Below are positions 8,239 through 16,963 of a stretch of DNA of 27,358 bases, one piece after another. Source of the DNA: an uncultured Pedobacter sp. (GTDB lineage: Bacteria; Bacteroidota; Bacteroidia; Sphingobacteriales; Sphingobacteriaceae); assembly GCF_946479715.1 (NCBI RefSeq), contig NZ_CAMLHF010000055.1:1-27358 (forward strand). Direction: 5' to 3'. Numbering within the stretch: position 1 is the stretch's first letter; each line of letters opens with the position of its first letter. The notes below the pieces were generated by a model, which had not been told where the DNA came from, searched no databases, and was given only the letters and a program-made list of their open reading frames with translations. The position numbers and the translations under genes are program-made.

Positions 8239-9156
8239 CTATTTAGTAATCTGTGCGCGTATACTTTTAACAAAGTCAACAGAAACTTCCGCTAGATCAG
8301 CTATCTGTTCGTCGGAGAGTCCAAGCTTAATAATTAGGTTTTCAACGACATGACGGCTTTTTTCTTTTTTGCCTTTTTCGAGTCCTTTCTGTTCCGCTCT
8401 ATCAAGCAATAGCTCTTCTATGCCCATGGTATTACTCCTTTGTGTTAAAATTTCTACCTGTTCCTCAAATTTAGTATTTATCTCCGGGTTTTCAAAACGT
8501 ACATAGTATTTCAAAAAGTTCATCAAAACTCTTACTTTATTCTTTGGTATCTTTTTGATTAACAATTGTTTTGCTAGCTTTAATTTCAGTGTCAATAAAA
8601 GCTCATCCCGTTGAGAACCATTCTTTATGTTTTTGCCCTGCATCGAAGCTTTTGCTGTGAGTATTACTAAGGCAAAAGGGTTATTACTTGTCAGTAGTTC
8701 TTGTTCTGATTGGTTAGCAATCTTATACGTATTAAATGTATATCGAATACTTGTTCCCATAAATGTGGACTCAAATGTATCAGGCCGTTCTTTAGAATTG
8801 GCTTCTGTAAAAATTGCATAGGCAGTGATTGGCTTCTGATACTTATCAAGTATCCGGTAAAAATAGGTGAACATGCGTTTAGCAAAGTCCTGATGATATT
8901 GTCCTTGCACCTCAATGTGCACCAGAATCCATTCCTCTTTGCCGCTTTTAGTGAACACTTTAACCAGCTTATCGATAACCTTTGGAGTATATTTATCATC
9001 TTCAGGTGGGAAAACCTGTTCCAGTTCTTTGTCAAGAAATTCAAAACCTTTGTCGAGGTCAAGAACCGACTCAACATCAGGGCTTAAAAAACGCAGGAAA
9101 TCATCAAATATATCCTCAAGAATACCTTTCCAAAGAATGTCGTCTTTTCTTCTCAT
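8239..9156 (-). CDS. PD-(D/E)XK nuclease-family protein (Rpn/transposase-like)
   Basis: A 305-residue protein of the PD-(D/E)XK nuclease family transposase group (PF12784-like, related to Rpn recombination-promoting nucleases). The N-terminus 'MRRKDDILWKGILEDIFDDFLRFL' is typical. The nuclease core shows D62 (IDKLVKV) and E82-V-Q84 in HIEVQGQ, which match the D...ExQ form of the motif. The C-terminus carries 'LLDRAEQKGLEKGKKEKSRHVVENLIIKLGLSDEQIADLAEVSVDFVKSI' (about 246-301), a charged hinge followed by a helix-turn-helix-like tail common in this family. No inverted repeats or target duplications were noticed around it, so it is not a visible insertion sequence. In E. coli, relatives are DNA endonucleases that promote recombination. 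The role here is unproven. Confidence 0.85.
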   Translation of the reverse strand: MRRKDDILWKGILEDIFDDFLRFLSPDVESVLDLDKGFEFLDKELEQVFPPEDDKYTPKVIDKLVKVFTKSGKEEWILVHIEVQGQYHQDFAKRMFTYFYRILDKYQKPITAYAIFTEANSKERPDTFESTFMGTSIRYTFNTYKIANQSEQELLTSNNPFALVILTAKASMQGKNIKNGSQRDELLLTLKLKLAKQLLIKKIPKNKVRVLMNFLKYYVRFENPEINTKFEEQVEILTQRSNTMGIEELLLDRAEQKGLEKGKKEKSRHVVENLIIKLGLSDEQIADLAEVSVDFVKSIRAQITK

Positions 9157-9274
9157 CCAACGAATATTATTAAATATTTATACTGTGAGGTAATAAGATG
9201 ATAGATTTGTGAATAAAATATTTATTCTGTAAATAGTTATCCATTTCTTAGTAAATTGCATAAAATAAGAGATT

Positions 9275-9901
9275 ATGATTAATGAACCCGAAAAACCAGA
9301 GTTCTGGGAATCAGCATTTGGCGAAAAACAGGAGATGTGGGGCTTTGAGCCGGCAAAATCTGCCGTATTGACAAAGGATTTTTTTGTTCAGAAATCAGTA
9401 AAAAATATCCTGATACCTGGAATTGGTTATGGAAGGAATGCACAAATTTTTAAAGAAAACGAGATCACGGTAACAGGGATCGAGATTTCAAAAACTGCTA
9501 TTGATATGGCAAGAAAGCATTACGGAACAGATATGGTTATCCATCATGGATCCGTAACTGATATGCCATTTGATAAAAACCAATACGACGGGATATTCTG
9601 TTATGCTTTAATTCATTTATTAGATAGTAGTGAAAGGGAAAAGCTAATTCTCGATTGCTATAATCAGCTATCAGAAAATGGTTACATGGTATTTACGGGT
9701 ATTTCAAAAGAAGCGCATACCTACGGACAAGGCAAGTTTATTAGCAAGGATCGTTATGAAATATATGATGGAGTAAACATGTATTTTTATGATAGGGAAT
9801 CAATCCATGCAGAGTTTGACCAGGCAGGTTTATTTGAAATTACAGAAATCAGCGAGAGCCAGCCGTTCTTTTTAATTAAATGCAAAAAAGGAGACAACTA
9901 G
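9275..9901 (+). CDS. Class I SAM-dependent methyltransferase
   Basis: A 208-residue cytoplasmic methyltransferase. Motif I is NILIPGIGYGRNA (about 44-56). GIEIS (68-72) supplies the acidic residue for the SAM ribose, GSVTDMPFD (92-100) is the motif II region, and YDGIFCYALIHLLDSSER (104-121) is motif IV and beyond. The N-terminal 'FWESAFGEKQEMWGFEPAKSA' and the lack of a second domain resemble the thiopurine/TehB-like small-molecule methyltransferases. The substrate is not known. The gene stands alone, divergent from the nuclease-family gene, with an AT-rich gap of 118 bases. A TAGATTTG box lies at 9202-9209 on the plus strand but without a matching -33 box. Confidence 0.9.
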   Translation: MINEPEKPEFWESAFGEKQEMWGFEPAKSAVLTKDFFVQKSVKNILIPGIGYGRNAQIFKENEITVTGIEISKTAIDMARKHYGTDMVIHHGSVTDMPFDKNQYDGIFCYALIHLLDSSEREKLILDCYNQLSENGYMVFTGISKEAHTYGQGKFISKDRYEIYDGVNMYFYDRESIHAEFDQAGLFEITEISESQPFFLIKCKKGDN

Positions 9902-9980
9902 ATAATAAAAGGGGGCTGTTTTTAGTCAATTTAAATTGAGAATCTATTTTTCGCTATATTTAGTAACCAATGTAAATTGC

Positions 9981-11399
9981 ATGAAAATAACGCTCCTCTT
10001 AGCATTTATGATTATATTCTCATCTGCAATGGCACAAGGCCAGGACAAAGTAACCCTCTCCGGTACTGCCACCAACGAAAAGATAGACCATATTTTTATC
10101 AATGAGCCTTTGTTGTTTTACAAACAGGAGCCTAAAAATCTGCTGACTGATTTTAAACAAAACAATCAGTTTAAGGGTACTTTTAGTATAAGCAAACCTC
10201 AATTCGTTTATTTGAGTATAATGCTGAGGAATTGGCTGGTATATATAATGCCAGGAGACACTATAAGATTTACGATTGACGGCGCAGGGGGAGATGCGAA
10301 GATTAATTTTTTTGGGAAACATGCAGCAAATTACCAGGTGTTTGCAAGGGTAACTGATTTTACGGGAGGTCCGGAAAAGCCACCAAGATATATTATCAGT
10401 AAAGAGCTAAGGCACAATAAAAATAATTTACTGAATTATAAAATAACCCTTGATCAATGGTACAGCGATAAAAACGAACAATTGGAATCGCTTTTAAAAC
10501 TTTACCCTATTTCTAAATCACTTACTCATATTGCCCGAAGTAAGATTGGGTATTATTATGCGAATTCCTTGTATTCACTGGTTTCAGACATGGCTGCCGA
10601 CAGCGTTCCAAAGGAATATCTCAACGAACTGAAAAAAATTGGATTTAACGACGACTCTTTGTTAACCGCTAATGAGTACAAGTATGCATTGTATAATCGA
10701 TATGTAAGGTTTAAACAAACTGAAGGTACGGTGAATTTGAAGGAGATTGAAAAGAAAATAAAGAGTGAGTTAAAAGGTAAAAGTAAAGATTATGCCATTG
10801 CAAGTTTAATTGCTGCCTGTACGCAAAGAAAAATTCCAGTTGAGGACGATACTTTGTTTTCTTTGATCCGGTCTGCTTATACCGAGGTAAAGGACCCCAG
10901 CTATTTAGCGTACATCAGGGAATCTGAATTGAATTATCTCTTGCTGAACAAGCCATTGACAGATAAGGTGTTAGATGGTACTTTGTTGACCACTTATTCA
11001 AATGGAATCAAGCAGAGTTTAAGAGAAGTATTGGCCGTTTATCCCGGAAAGGCTGTATATATAGATTTATGGGCGAGCTGGTGTGGCGCTTGCAGAGTAG
11101 ATATTGCAGAATCAGCCGATGCAAAGAAGTGGATGGCGGAAAATGGTGTTGCGGTAGTTTACTTTTCGCTTGACAAAGACAAAGCAGCTTGGATGAAAGC
11201 GACTGTAAATGATAAAATAGAAAACGATCAGTACCTGGTCGAGAACGAGTTCTCATCAGAACTATCTAAATTTATGGGGATTACAAGTATTCCAAGATAT
11301 TTACTGATAGATAAAAACCATTTTGTAAAAAGTATTTTTGCACCAAGGCCCATAGAAAGTGATTTAACACAGCTACAGTCGCTGGTGAAAATATTTTAG
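9981..11399 (+). CDS. Secreted TlpA/ResA-like thioredoxin-fold protein
   Basis: A 472-residue exported protein with a C-terminal thioredoxin-like domain of the TlpA/ResA type. The signal peptide is MKITLLLAFMIIFSSAMA, then Q. The frame is open 45 bases further upstream, but only the ATG at 9981 gives a proper signal peptide at the N-terminus. The N-terminal half (about 25-330) is a mixed beta then helical region common in Bacteroidetes TlpA-like proteins. The C-terminal domain has DLWASWCGAC with the redox cysteines at about 368 and 371, and a cis-proline in TSIPRY (about 438). The expected role is thiol reduction or cytochrome maturation in the periplasm; the partner is unknown. No operon partner is close. 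Confidence 0.9.
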   Translation: MKITLLLAFMIIFSSAMAQGQDKVTLSGTATNEKIDHIFINEPLLFYKQEPKNLLTDFKQNNQFKGTFSISKPQFVYLSIMLRNWLVYIMPGDTIRFTIDGAGGDAKINFFGKHAANYQVFARVTDFTGGPEKPPRYIISKELRHNKNNLLNYKITLDQWYSDKNEQLESLLKLYPISKSLTHIARSKIGYYYANSLYSLVSDMAADSVPKEYLNELKKIGFNDDSLLTANEYKYALYNRYVRFKQTEGTVNLKEIEKKIKSELKGKSKDYAIASLIAACTQRKIPVEDDTLFSLIRSAYTEVKDPSYLAYIRESELNYLLLNKPLTDKVLDGTLLTTYSNGIKQSLREVLAVYPGKAVYIDLWASWCGACRVDIAESADAKKWMAENGVAVVYFSLDKDKAAWMKATVNDKIENDQYLVENEFSSELSKFMGITSIPRYLLIDKNHFVKSIFAPRPIESDLTQLQSLVKIF

Positions 11400-11480
11400 T
11401 TGTAGGTATCAATACATATTTGGACATTTGCAATAGTTGTTTGACGATGAGCAGGTTGGTTACCAATCTATTATGAAGTA

Positions 11481-11495
11481 GATTTATTATAAATC
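11481..11495. promoter_or_regulatory. Short palindrome before the patatin gene
   Basis: GATTTA-TTA-TAAATC forms a perfect 6-bp inverted repeat about 17 bases before the ATG at 11512. It overlaps a -7-like TAGATTTA (11479-11486). It could be an operator or a chance AT-rich match. Confidence 0.25.
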
Positions 11496-11511
11496 ATCTT
11501 AATCTCTCAGT

Positions 11512-14361
11512 ATGAAACTATTCAAACTGCTATCCCTTGTAGCAATTGCCGGTTTGTTGGTTACGGGAAGTATGACCAGCAGAAATCATCATCTTCTTTT
11601 CTCGGGCAGTGCACCTTCAGGAATTCTTTCGCTGGAACTTACCAAATCCAATAGTATTCAATACCGAATTTTTTCGGAATGGAACCGTCCCGAAAATTAT
11701 GTTTTTGAGCGGGACTGGACAAACCCTGCAGATTCGGTGACAATGGATAGCACTGTGTCGCCAGGTAAAAAGATTAAGTATAGTGAGCCTGGAGAAAAAA
11801 TTAGGGGAGTGGATGCTGTAGAACGCCAGACGCACGCCGACTATTGGTTTATACTTTTTTATGTGTTTGGCCTGATTTTGTTGTTTTGGCATTATTACCG
11901 GAATGCTTATCCTTCAAAAGACAGAATTACAGGCAGACTGTTTTGGCTGTTTTCGGGAACGGTAATAGTGATAGGTACACTGGATCTTATCGAGAACTAC
12001 TATATCCTGGAATCTATTGATCTTTTTAAAAGGCTAAATCCGGAAGATCCCTCGCCAGATAAGCTGAGTGATTTTGTGAAATCAGGAGTGGCGGCCTATG
12101 TTTTTTATCCCGCCTTGTTTAAGTTTATTCTCCTGATCTTAACGCTTTACTCATTTGGTTGGTCTATTAGTATTTTCAAACGGCTTACTGGCTGGCTTTC
12201 GGGCCTTTCCAATAACTTTTTATTTGGATTACGTTTGGGATGGATGTTTCGTATAGTGCTGATTGTACTTTTTGTGCTATTTGGATTTTTGATCTTTTCT
12301 GATCACGGTCAGGATCTGCTGATTACGATTAATACTTCTTTTTGGGGAACCATCATCTTCCTTTTTTCTATCTCGGTTTTAGCGGCGCTGAACTGGTATC
12401 TGCCTAAACTATATGCCGGTGGATTTACTGATCTGATGTTGACGGTGCCAAAGGGTTTTGTGATAGCTGGTAAAAACTCGGTAGATTATGCAAGGCTGTT
12501 GGGTACGCTTACTTTTTTGATCCCCGCAGTGGGTATTTTAAAGACCATGCAGCAGTACCACATGCCTTACCTTTTGGATGATGTGCCTGTGATGGTCATA
12601 TTGCTGGTTGCCCTGGTTGGCTATCAGCAAATGTTAAAACACAATACATTGGACTCTTTTTTCGCTCCGCGTGGGGTATTTTCCGCTTTGCGTTATATGA
12701 TTGTGATGGTACTGTTTTTTCTCTTGATGACCGCTTTCTATTTCATCAGAGATATGAAGGTGGAACAATATGGCCGACTTTCTTATCTTTCTCTGGATCT
12801 GTTTTTATTATCTTTTGCTTTTCTGATCACTACCACCTATCGCACTAAGATTTCGTTTGTGCAAAATATAGAGGTTGCGCCTGTTGTACTTATTGTTGGT
12901 TTGCTGCTGGCTGTGGTGTTTATTCTGTTTAATATCCCCCCGATACTCTTTACGCTTATTGCCAGGTTTAGGTTCTTTACACTTGCCATTGTTATTGCGG
13001 CATTGATCTGTTATGCGCTGATATTCTCTTATCTGCTTGTTTTAGGTAAACGGACTAAAGTGCAATGGATTACACTGCTTCTGTTAATAGGATTTTTGGT
13101 GTCGTATGTGAAGATAAGTGATTTTCATAAGGTGAACACCGTTGTGGCCAAAGGCGAAGAGCCAGTGGCATTATCTACTCATATTCGCAGTTGGCTAGAG
13201 CATAGACGAGGAGAGATTGCGACGTACCAGGCTGAGCATAATAAACCTTATCCGGTGTTTTTTTTGAATTCTTATGGTGGTGGGATCAGGGCTTCTGTTT
13301 GGGCCACTATGGTTGTGAGTGAACTGGATTCGCTGGTTCTTGAATCACGTGGTAGTAAGTGGATAAGTGATGATTTCCAGCACCATGTGTTTTCTTTTTC
13401 AGGTGCATCTGGCGGAACCATAGGTTTTTCTCTTTTGACGGCTGACAGGCTTAAGGCCAGGGATAGTATTTCTTCTGGAAGGTTTTACCCAGATAACACC
13501 AAGATATATAAGTACGATTACCTGACAGCGAATGTAGTGGGGGTTTTTGGGAGAGACCTGTTTATGACCATGATTGGGGGCAATTGGTATGATGACCGTT
13601 CGCGCTTACAAGAACGAGGCTTTGAAGGTATCCTGAAGGATAAGTTTGGAATGGATTATGATATTTCATTAAGAGAGGCCTGGAAGAAGGATAATATGGA
13701 CTTGCCCTTGCTTTTTTCTAATACTTATGATATTAATACGGGTAAGAAAGGAATTGTTGCTCCTGTGTTGCTGGAAAAGGATGATTTTCCCAGTTGTGTT
13801 TTTATACAGGATTTGATGAGGGCAAAAAAACTTGATTTGCCGCTTTCTGCGGCTGCTTTCCTGAGTGCGCGTTTTCCGTATGTATGTCCGACAGGTAAGT
13901 TTGACGAGAAGCATCATTTTACTGATGGCGGAACGCTGGAAAATTCTGGCGCAGAAACCTCAAGGCAGGTGATCGCTGTATTTGAGCGGGTGCTTGCAGA
14001 AGAGGAGTTTGTCGGGCTGAATGTTACGATAAATGTGCTTTCGATTTCTAATAGCATTCTTTCTGTCGAATATCCCACTCGAGATAAGAATTTGTATGAG
14101 ATAGTAGCTCCGGCACTTGGGATTTTGGAGACGATAAGCAGTAATGCACTTAAGGCTGATACGATTAATAAGGTGATAGCAACGCGACAAAAAATGAAAG
14201 GGTGGAGTTATAATAAAATTCAGCCCACAAGGGAGATGATTGCGGGTAACTGGCCTGTGCTGCCATTGGGTTGGCAGATTTCGGACCATGCATTGGAGGT
14301 GATGAAGAAGAGTATTAAGGATCAGAGGGCTAAAATAGATAATGTACTGCTGGTATTCTAA
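11512..14361 (+). CDS. Polytopic membrane protein with C-terminal patatin-like phospholipase domain
   Basis: A 949-residue protein in two parts. Residues 1-540 include a first hydrophobic segment (about 5-22) and then roughly ten or more membrane helices (for example 112-128, 145-160, 198-218, 246-263, 277-294, 358-371, 394-412, 455-477, 486-510, 518-532). Residues about 575-949 form a patatin-like lipid acyl hydrolase: GGGIR (589-593, oxyanion loop), G631-A-S633-G-G (nucleophile elbow) and D805-G-G (second catalytic residue). Patatins cut acyl chains from phospholipids with a Ser-Asp dyad. Fusion to a polytopic membrane region suggests the enzyme works at the inner membrane, with the catalytic side probably cytoplasmic (inference). 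It ends overlapping the convergent GyrI-like gene by 4 bases. It is much longer than stand-alone bacterial patatins (about 300 residues). Confidence 0.88.
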   Translation: MKLFKLLSLVAIAGLLVTGSMTSRNHHLLFSGSAPSGILSLELTKSNSIQYRIFSEWNRPENYVFERDWTNPADSVTMDSTVSPGKKIKYSEPGEKIRGVDAVERQTHADYWFILFYVFGLILLFWHYYRNAYPSKDRITGRLFWLFSGTVIVIGTLDLIENYYILESIDLFKRLNPEDPSPDKLSDFVKSGVAAYVFYPALFKFILLILTLYSFGWSISIFKRLTGWLSGLSNNFLFGLRLGWMFRIVLIVLFVLFGFLIFSDHGQDLLITINTSFWGTIIFLFSISVLAALNWYLPKLYAGGFTDLMLTVPKGFVIAGKNSVDYARLLGTLTFLIPAVGILKTMQQYHMPYLLDDVPVMVILLVALVGYQQMLKHNTLDSFFAPRGVFSALRYMIVMVLFFLLMTAFYFIRDMKVEQYGRLSYLSLDLFLLSFAFLITTTYRTKISFVQNIEVAPVVLIVGLLLAVVFILFNIPPILFTLIARFRFFTLAIVIAALICYALIFSYLLVLGKRTKVQWITLLLLIGFLVSYVKISDFHKVNTVVAKGEEPVALSTHIRSWLEHRRGEIATYQAEHNKPYPVFFLNSYGGGIRASVWATMVVSELDSLVLESRGSKWISDDFQHHVFSFSGASGGTIGFSLLTADRLKARDSISSGRFYPDNTKIYKYDYLTANVVGVFGRDLFMTMIGGNWYDDRSRLQERGFEGILKDKFGMDYDISLREAWKKDNMDLPLLFSNTYDINTGKKGIVAPVLLEKDDFPSCVFIQDLMRAKKLDLPLSAAAFLSARFPYVCPTGKFDEKHHFTDGGTLENSGAETSRQVIAVFERVLAEEEFVGLNVTINVLSISNSILSVEYPTRDKNLYEIVAPALGILETISSNALKADTINKVIATRQKMKGWSYNKIQPTREMIAGNWPVLPLGWQISDHALEVMKKSIKDQRAKIDNVLLVF

Positions 14362-14768
14362 TCTTGCATCCTTATCATACACTTCACATCTGTTTGATTG
14401 GGGTAGAGCTCAACGCAGTATCCTTCCATATCAATTCCCGGTAGATCAGTTAATTGGTCAAAGGCTTTGCCTATGGCTGGTATATCTTTCATGAAATCAG
14501 TAATAGTGATACATCTGTATCTACCGGCCTTTATGGATATTGTTTCCAACCCGAGGGCTTTGGCTTCACCGGGTTGCAGTTCTTCGGCTGCAGCTTTATA
14601 AATAATGCCTCCATCGTTCTCAGGACGTGAAAGCCCGAAGTATTGTCGATTTTCATTAAACGATACAAGCGAATGCAGTTTTTGATGAGCAGCCATTACT
14701 CCATCTGGAAAAGAAGAGGCCGTTACATAAATTACTGGAATGTCGTGGTTGATTTCTATAGTTTCCAT
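14358..14768 (-). CDS. GyrI-like / AraC effector-binding-domain protein
   Basis: A 136-residue single-domain protein. The alternating pattern 'IPVIYVTASSFPDGVMAAHQKLHSLV', 'YFGLSRPENDGGIIYKAAAEEL' and 'ETISIKAGRYRCITITDFMKDIPAIGKAFDQL' resembles the SOUL/GyrI-like effector-binding fold (GyrI-like, PF06445 group). It lacks a DNA-binding domain. Such stand-alone proteins bind small hydrophobic or cationic ligands, and some hydrolyse toxic compounds; the ligand here is unknown. It has no signal peptide. It is tail to tail with the patatin gene, sharing 4 bases. Confidence 0.75.
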   Translation of the reverse strand: METIEINHDIPVIYVTASSFPDGVMAAHQKLHSLVSFNENRQYFGLSRPENDGGIIYKAAAEELQPGEAKALGLETISIKAGRYRCITITDFMKDIPAIGKAFDQLTDLPGIDMEGYCVELYPNQTDVKCMIRMQD

Positions 14769-14964
14769 GGTAAATAAAATCTTATAGATGCAATTTAACC
14801 ATTGTTTTGAAGAATAAGATAGGGAAGAGAAATTTGAATTGGAAATGCTGGAAATAGTGATAGATTGTTGTCAATATTTTGTTTATTAACTCAGATTGCT
14901 TCAAATATTTATTTTTTATTGCAGATATTATAAATATTATCTTTTTATGATTTTATTATTTCTT

Positions 14965-14996
14965 TTTGGTTATTTATTTTGTTTTATATACGTTTG
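14965..14996 (+). promoter_or_regulatory. Near-perfect Bacteroidetes promoter of the ART-like pair
   Basis: TTTG (14965-14968), 20 bases, then TACGTTTG (14989-14996) matches the primary sigma consensus TTTG-N19 to 21-TAnnTTTG exactly. Transcription would start near 15003, giving a leader of about 40 bases before ATG 15042. The rest of the 14769-15041 gap is very AT-rich, and nothing else was recognised in it. A second TAGATTTG (15033-15040) touches the start codon but lacks a -33 box. Confidence 0.7.
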
Positions 14997-15041
14997 CATA
15001 TAAGTGATAAATAACTATTAATATAAAATTCCTAGATTTGT

Positions 15042-15215
15042 ATGGAAATGAAAATGAAAGAGAATAAAGATATGACTGATGCGCTTTTAAGACAGCGTAA
15101 AGAAGTTACTTCTTCTAAAGAAGCAGCCAAATCTTTATTGATTCAATTGGGGATATACAAATTACTTGTCTCTAAAGATTCGAAAATTGCTCAAAAGACT
15201 GCGCCAGCAGAATAG
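15042..15215 (+). CDS. Small antitoxin-like protein
   Basis: A 57-residue protein starting MEMKMKENKD and ending QKTAPAE. It is charged and mostly helical. The stretch 'TSSKEAAKSLLIQLGIYK' (24-40) resembles the 'SKEEArxFLxxLGI' pattern seen in short putative antitoxins next to toxin genes. It lies behind a consensus promoter, and its stop is 7 bases before the ATG of the ADP-ribosyltransferase-like gene, so the two are almost certainly co-translated. The start could also be ATG 15048, 15054 or 15072, all in frame. Small size, position first in a two-gene operon and AT-rich composition support an antitoxin role, but no known antitoxin domain was recognised. Confidence 0.65.
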   Translation: MEMKMKENKDMTDALLRQRKEVTSSKEAAKSLLIQLGIYKLLVSKDSKIAQKTAPAE

Positions 15216-15222
15216 CTAAATC

Positions 15223-15813
15223 ATGTACTCATTAAGGCCAGGTTTGGTGATTGGTTTTCACGGTTGTGAGGAATCAGTTAGAAATGATATTGTTTCAGGG
15301 AAAATTCCGATGAAACCAAGCGAAAATATTCACGATTGGCTAGGAAAGGGCTTTTATTTTTGGGAAAATAATTTTGAAAGGGCTTTAGATTTTGCCGCTA
15401 ATCCACCGGGAAAAAAGAGGTATAGAAGTCCAGCTGTGCTTGGGGCGATAATTGACTTACAATATTGCCTCGATTTACTCGGTAAACAGTATTTAGAGTG
15501 GGTGAAATATTCTTATAAAAACCTAAGTTTATCTGCTAAAGCAGCAAATATGATACTTCCTGTTAATTTTAGAGGTTCAAAAACAAAGGATTTATTGATT
15601 AGAAATCTAGATTGTGCAGTTATTGAAAATTTGCATGGTATGCGAATGTCTAATAATCTCGAAGCATTTGATTCTGCTCGTGGTGTTTTTGTTGAAGGCA
15701 ATGAACTTTATCCGGGAGCAGGATTTAAAGACAAAAATCATATTCAAATATGCATTAGAAACCCGAATTGTATTAAAGGATTCTTTATCCCCAGAAAAGA
15801 AATTAGGTGGTAA
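15223..15813 (+). CDS. ADP-ribosyltransferase-like protein, candidate toxin
   Basis: A 196-residue cytoplasmic protein. The N-terminal part 'GFHG' (H13), 'DWLGKGFYFWENNFERALDFA' (38-58, Y45 and E48), and the later 'RGVFVEGNELYPGAGF' (153-168, E158) and 'HIQICIRNPNCIKGFF' (173-188) resemble a widespread family usually annotated hypothetical. Its arrangement, a strand with xHG, then a GxGFYF strand, then a late acidic/Gln strand, recalls the H-Y-E signature of the ADP-ribosyltransferase (PARP/DUF3990-like) fold. Such enzymes move ADP-ribose from NAD to a target. The fold assignment is inference from motif order, with no proof of activity. It is the second gene of a two-gene operon with a small antitoxin-like partner, in AT-rich DNA that suggests transfer. 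Confidence 0.7.
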   Translation: MYSLRPGLVIGFHGCEESVRNDIVSGKIPMKPSENIHDWLGKGFYFWENNFERALDFAANPPGKKRYRSPAVLGAIIDLQYCLDLLGKQYLEWVKYSYKNLSLSAKAANMILPVNFRGSKTKDLLIRNLDCAVIENLHGMRMSNNLEAFDSARGVFVEGNELYPGAGFKDKNHIQICIRNPNCIKGFFIPRKEIRW

Positions 15814-15844
15814 TATCTGTATGGCATCCTTATGATAAATCACT

Positions 15845-16963
15845 CTAAAAATCAAGGCCAAGCCTTATCCCGGCTGTCGAAAACTTTACATTCTCTATTT
15901 TAGAGCTTTGCATAGGTAATTTGAAGAAAGGTTCAAGCGTAATGGTTCTGTTTTTTAGGAACGGATACTTGTAACCGAAAGAGATATTGATAAAGCTTTT
16001 ATATTTTTCTTTGTCCTGAGGTTGGTCTTCAATGTCTACTACGGATCTTTCTTCACTGGTGAAGGTTTTATCATATACTTCTCCGCTTGGATCTACAACG
16101 CTTTGCGTGTGGGAAACTGTACTGACATAAGTTAGCTCACCCCTTTGTTTTATGGTTGCAAAAGCTGAAACGCCAACTTTCGCATAGAGACGTTGGTTAA
16201 CGTTATATCTTAGTCCTAATGGAATTTCAACTCCTGATAACCGAACCGTGGCTGATTCTAATTGTTTTTCGTCTGTGGCGTTTAAGTTTTGTCCATCATT
16301 ATCTTTAAAGGCAGAGGTTTCCCGATAGCCTGCGCCCAACATTATGGTGATTTTTGGATTTAAGGTATAACCTACTACTGCTTCAACTGCTAATCCCAAT
16401 TTCTTTGAATTGCTAAAGTCTGTAGCCATGCCCAATCCAACCATCCAATTGGGTTCTTTTTTGGTTTTTTTAACACTTTCTGTATCCTGATATGCTGGAT
16501 AAGGGTTTGTTTTTTTTCGACCAGGTGTACGATTTGCATCAATTTGCTCTTCATTTGGTTTAGCCTGCGCTACCATAGTGTTTTCAGGTGTGGGCTCATC
16601 TTGCGCTGGAGGTATGCTGCTTATAAGGTTGGTTTTAGCTCGCTTTTCTTTAATTTGAATAGGGTGATGATTGGTTGTATTGAGCTTTGTAACCAAGACT
16701 TCTTTTATGACCCCTTTCTGCACTGGCTTAGTTTTGAGCTTTGCTAATGGTATCGGTTTAGGATCAGGATTGTAACTGAATAAAAAAGCAAGGCAAATTA
16801 GCAGGAGTGCTGCAGCAATTCCTGAAAACCAATACCACCCGGTTGTTTTAGTTTTTACCGGCTGTTGTTTTGAAAATGATTCCCATGAGCCTTCTTTGTA
16901 GGCTTCTTCGTTGTTTTGTAAAAGTGATTTAATCACTTCAAGCCCTCTATCCGTATGTTCCAT
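15845..16963 (-). CDS. Membrane-anchored protein with C-terminal outer-membrane beta-barrel-like domain
   Basis: A 372-residue protein from ATG 16963; an upstream TTG at 16972 is also in frame. Residues 1-43 are cytoplasmic and charged (MEHTDRGLEVIKSLLQNNEE...), and 44-63 are one membrane helix (WYWFSGIAAALLLICLAFLF). Residues 64-165 are a Pro/Lys/Thr-rich periplasmic linker. Residues 166-372 are beta-rich, with alternating strands such as 'VGLGMATDF', 'LGLAVEAVVGYTL', 'PKITIMLGAGYRE' and 'LYAKVGVSAFATI', and a final aromatic strand, as in PorT/OmpA-like outer-membrane barrels. It overlaps the end of the ECF sigma gene by 17 bases, so the two are translationally coupled. Similar pairs are common in Bacteroidetes. 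The N-terminal part may bind the sigma factor (inference). Confidence 0.8.
   Translation of the reverse strand: MEHTDRGLEVIKSLLQNNEEAYKEGSWESFSKQQPVKTKTTGWYWFSGIAAALLLICLAFLFSYNPDPKPIPLAKLKTKPVQKGVIKEVLVTKLNTTNHHPIQIKEKRAKTNLISSIPPAQDEPTPENTMVAQAKPNEEQIDANRTPGRKKTNPYPAYQDTESVKKTKKEPNWMVGLGMATDFSNSKKLGLAVEAVVGYTLNPKITIMLGAGYRETSAFKDNDGQNLNATDEKQLESATVRLSGVEIPLGLRYNVNQRLYAKVGVSAFATIKQRGELTYVSTVSHTQSVVDPSGEVYDKTFTSEERSVVDIEDQPQDKEKYKSFINISFGYKYPFLKNRTITLEPFFKLPMQSSKIENVKFSTAGIRLGLDF

Noticed and set aside
8691..9087. Long open frames on both strands inside the PD-(D/E)XK gene
   Set aside because: They lie in other frames of a well-supported gene and show no domain or signal pattern.
9936..9980. 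Longer start for the thioredoxin-like protein
   Set aside because: It would place 15 extra residues before a complete signal peptide.
14769..15041. A non-coding RNA or origin in the AT-rich gap
   Set aside because: Apart from the promoter at 14965-14996, no stable stem, iteron or DnaA-box cluster was seen.
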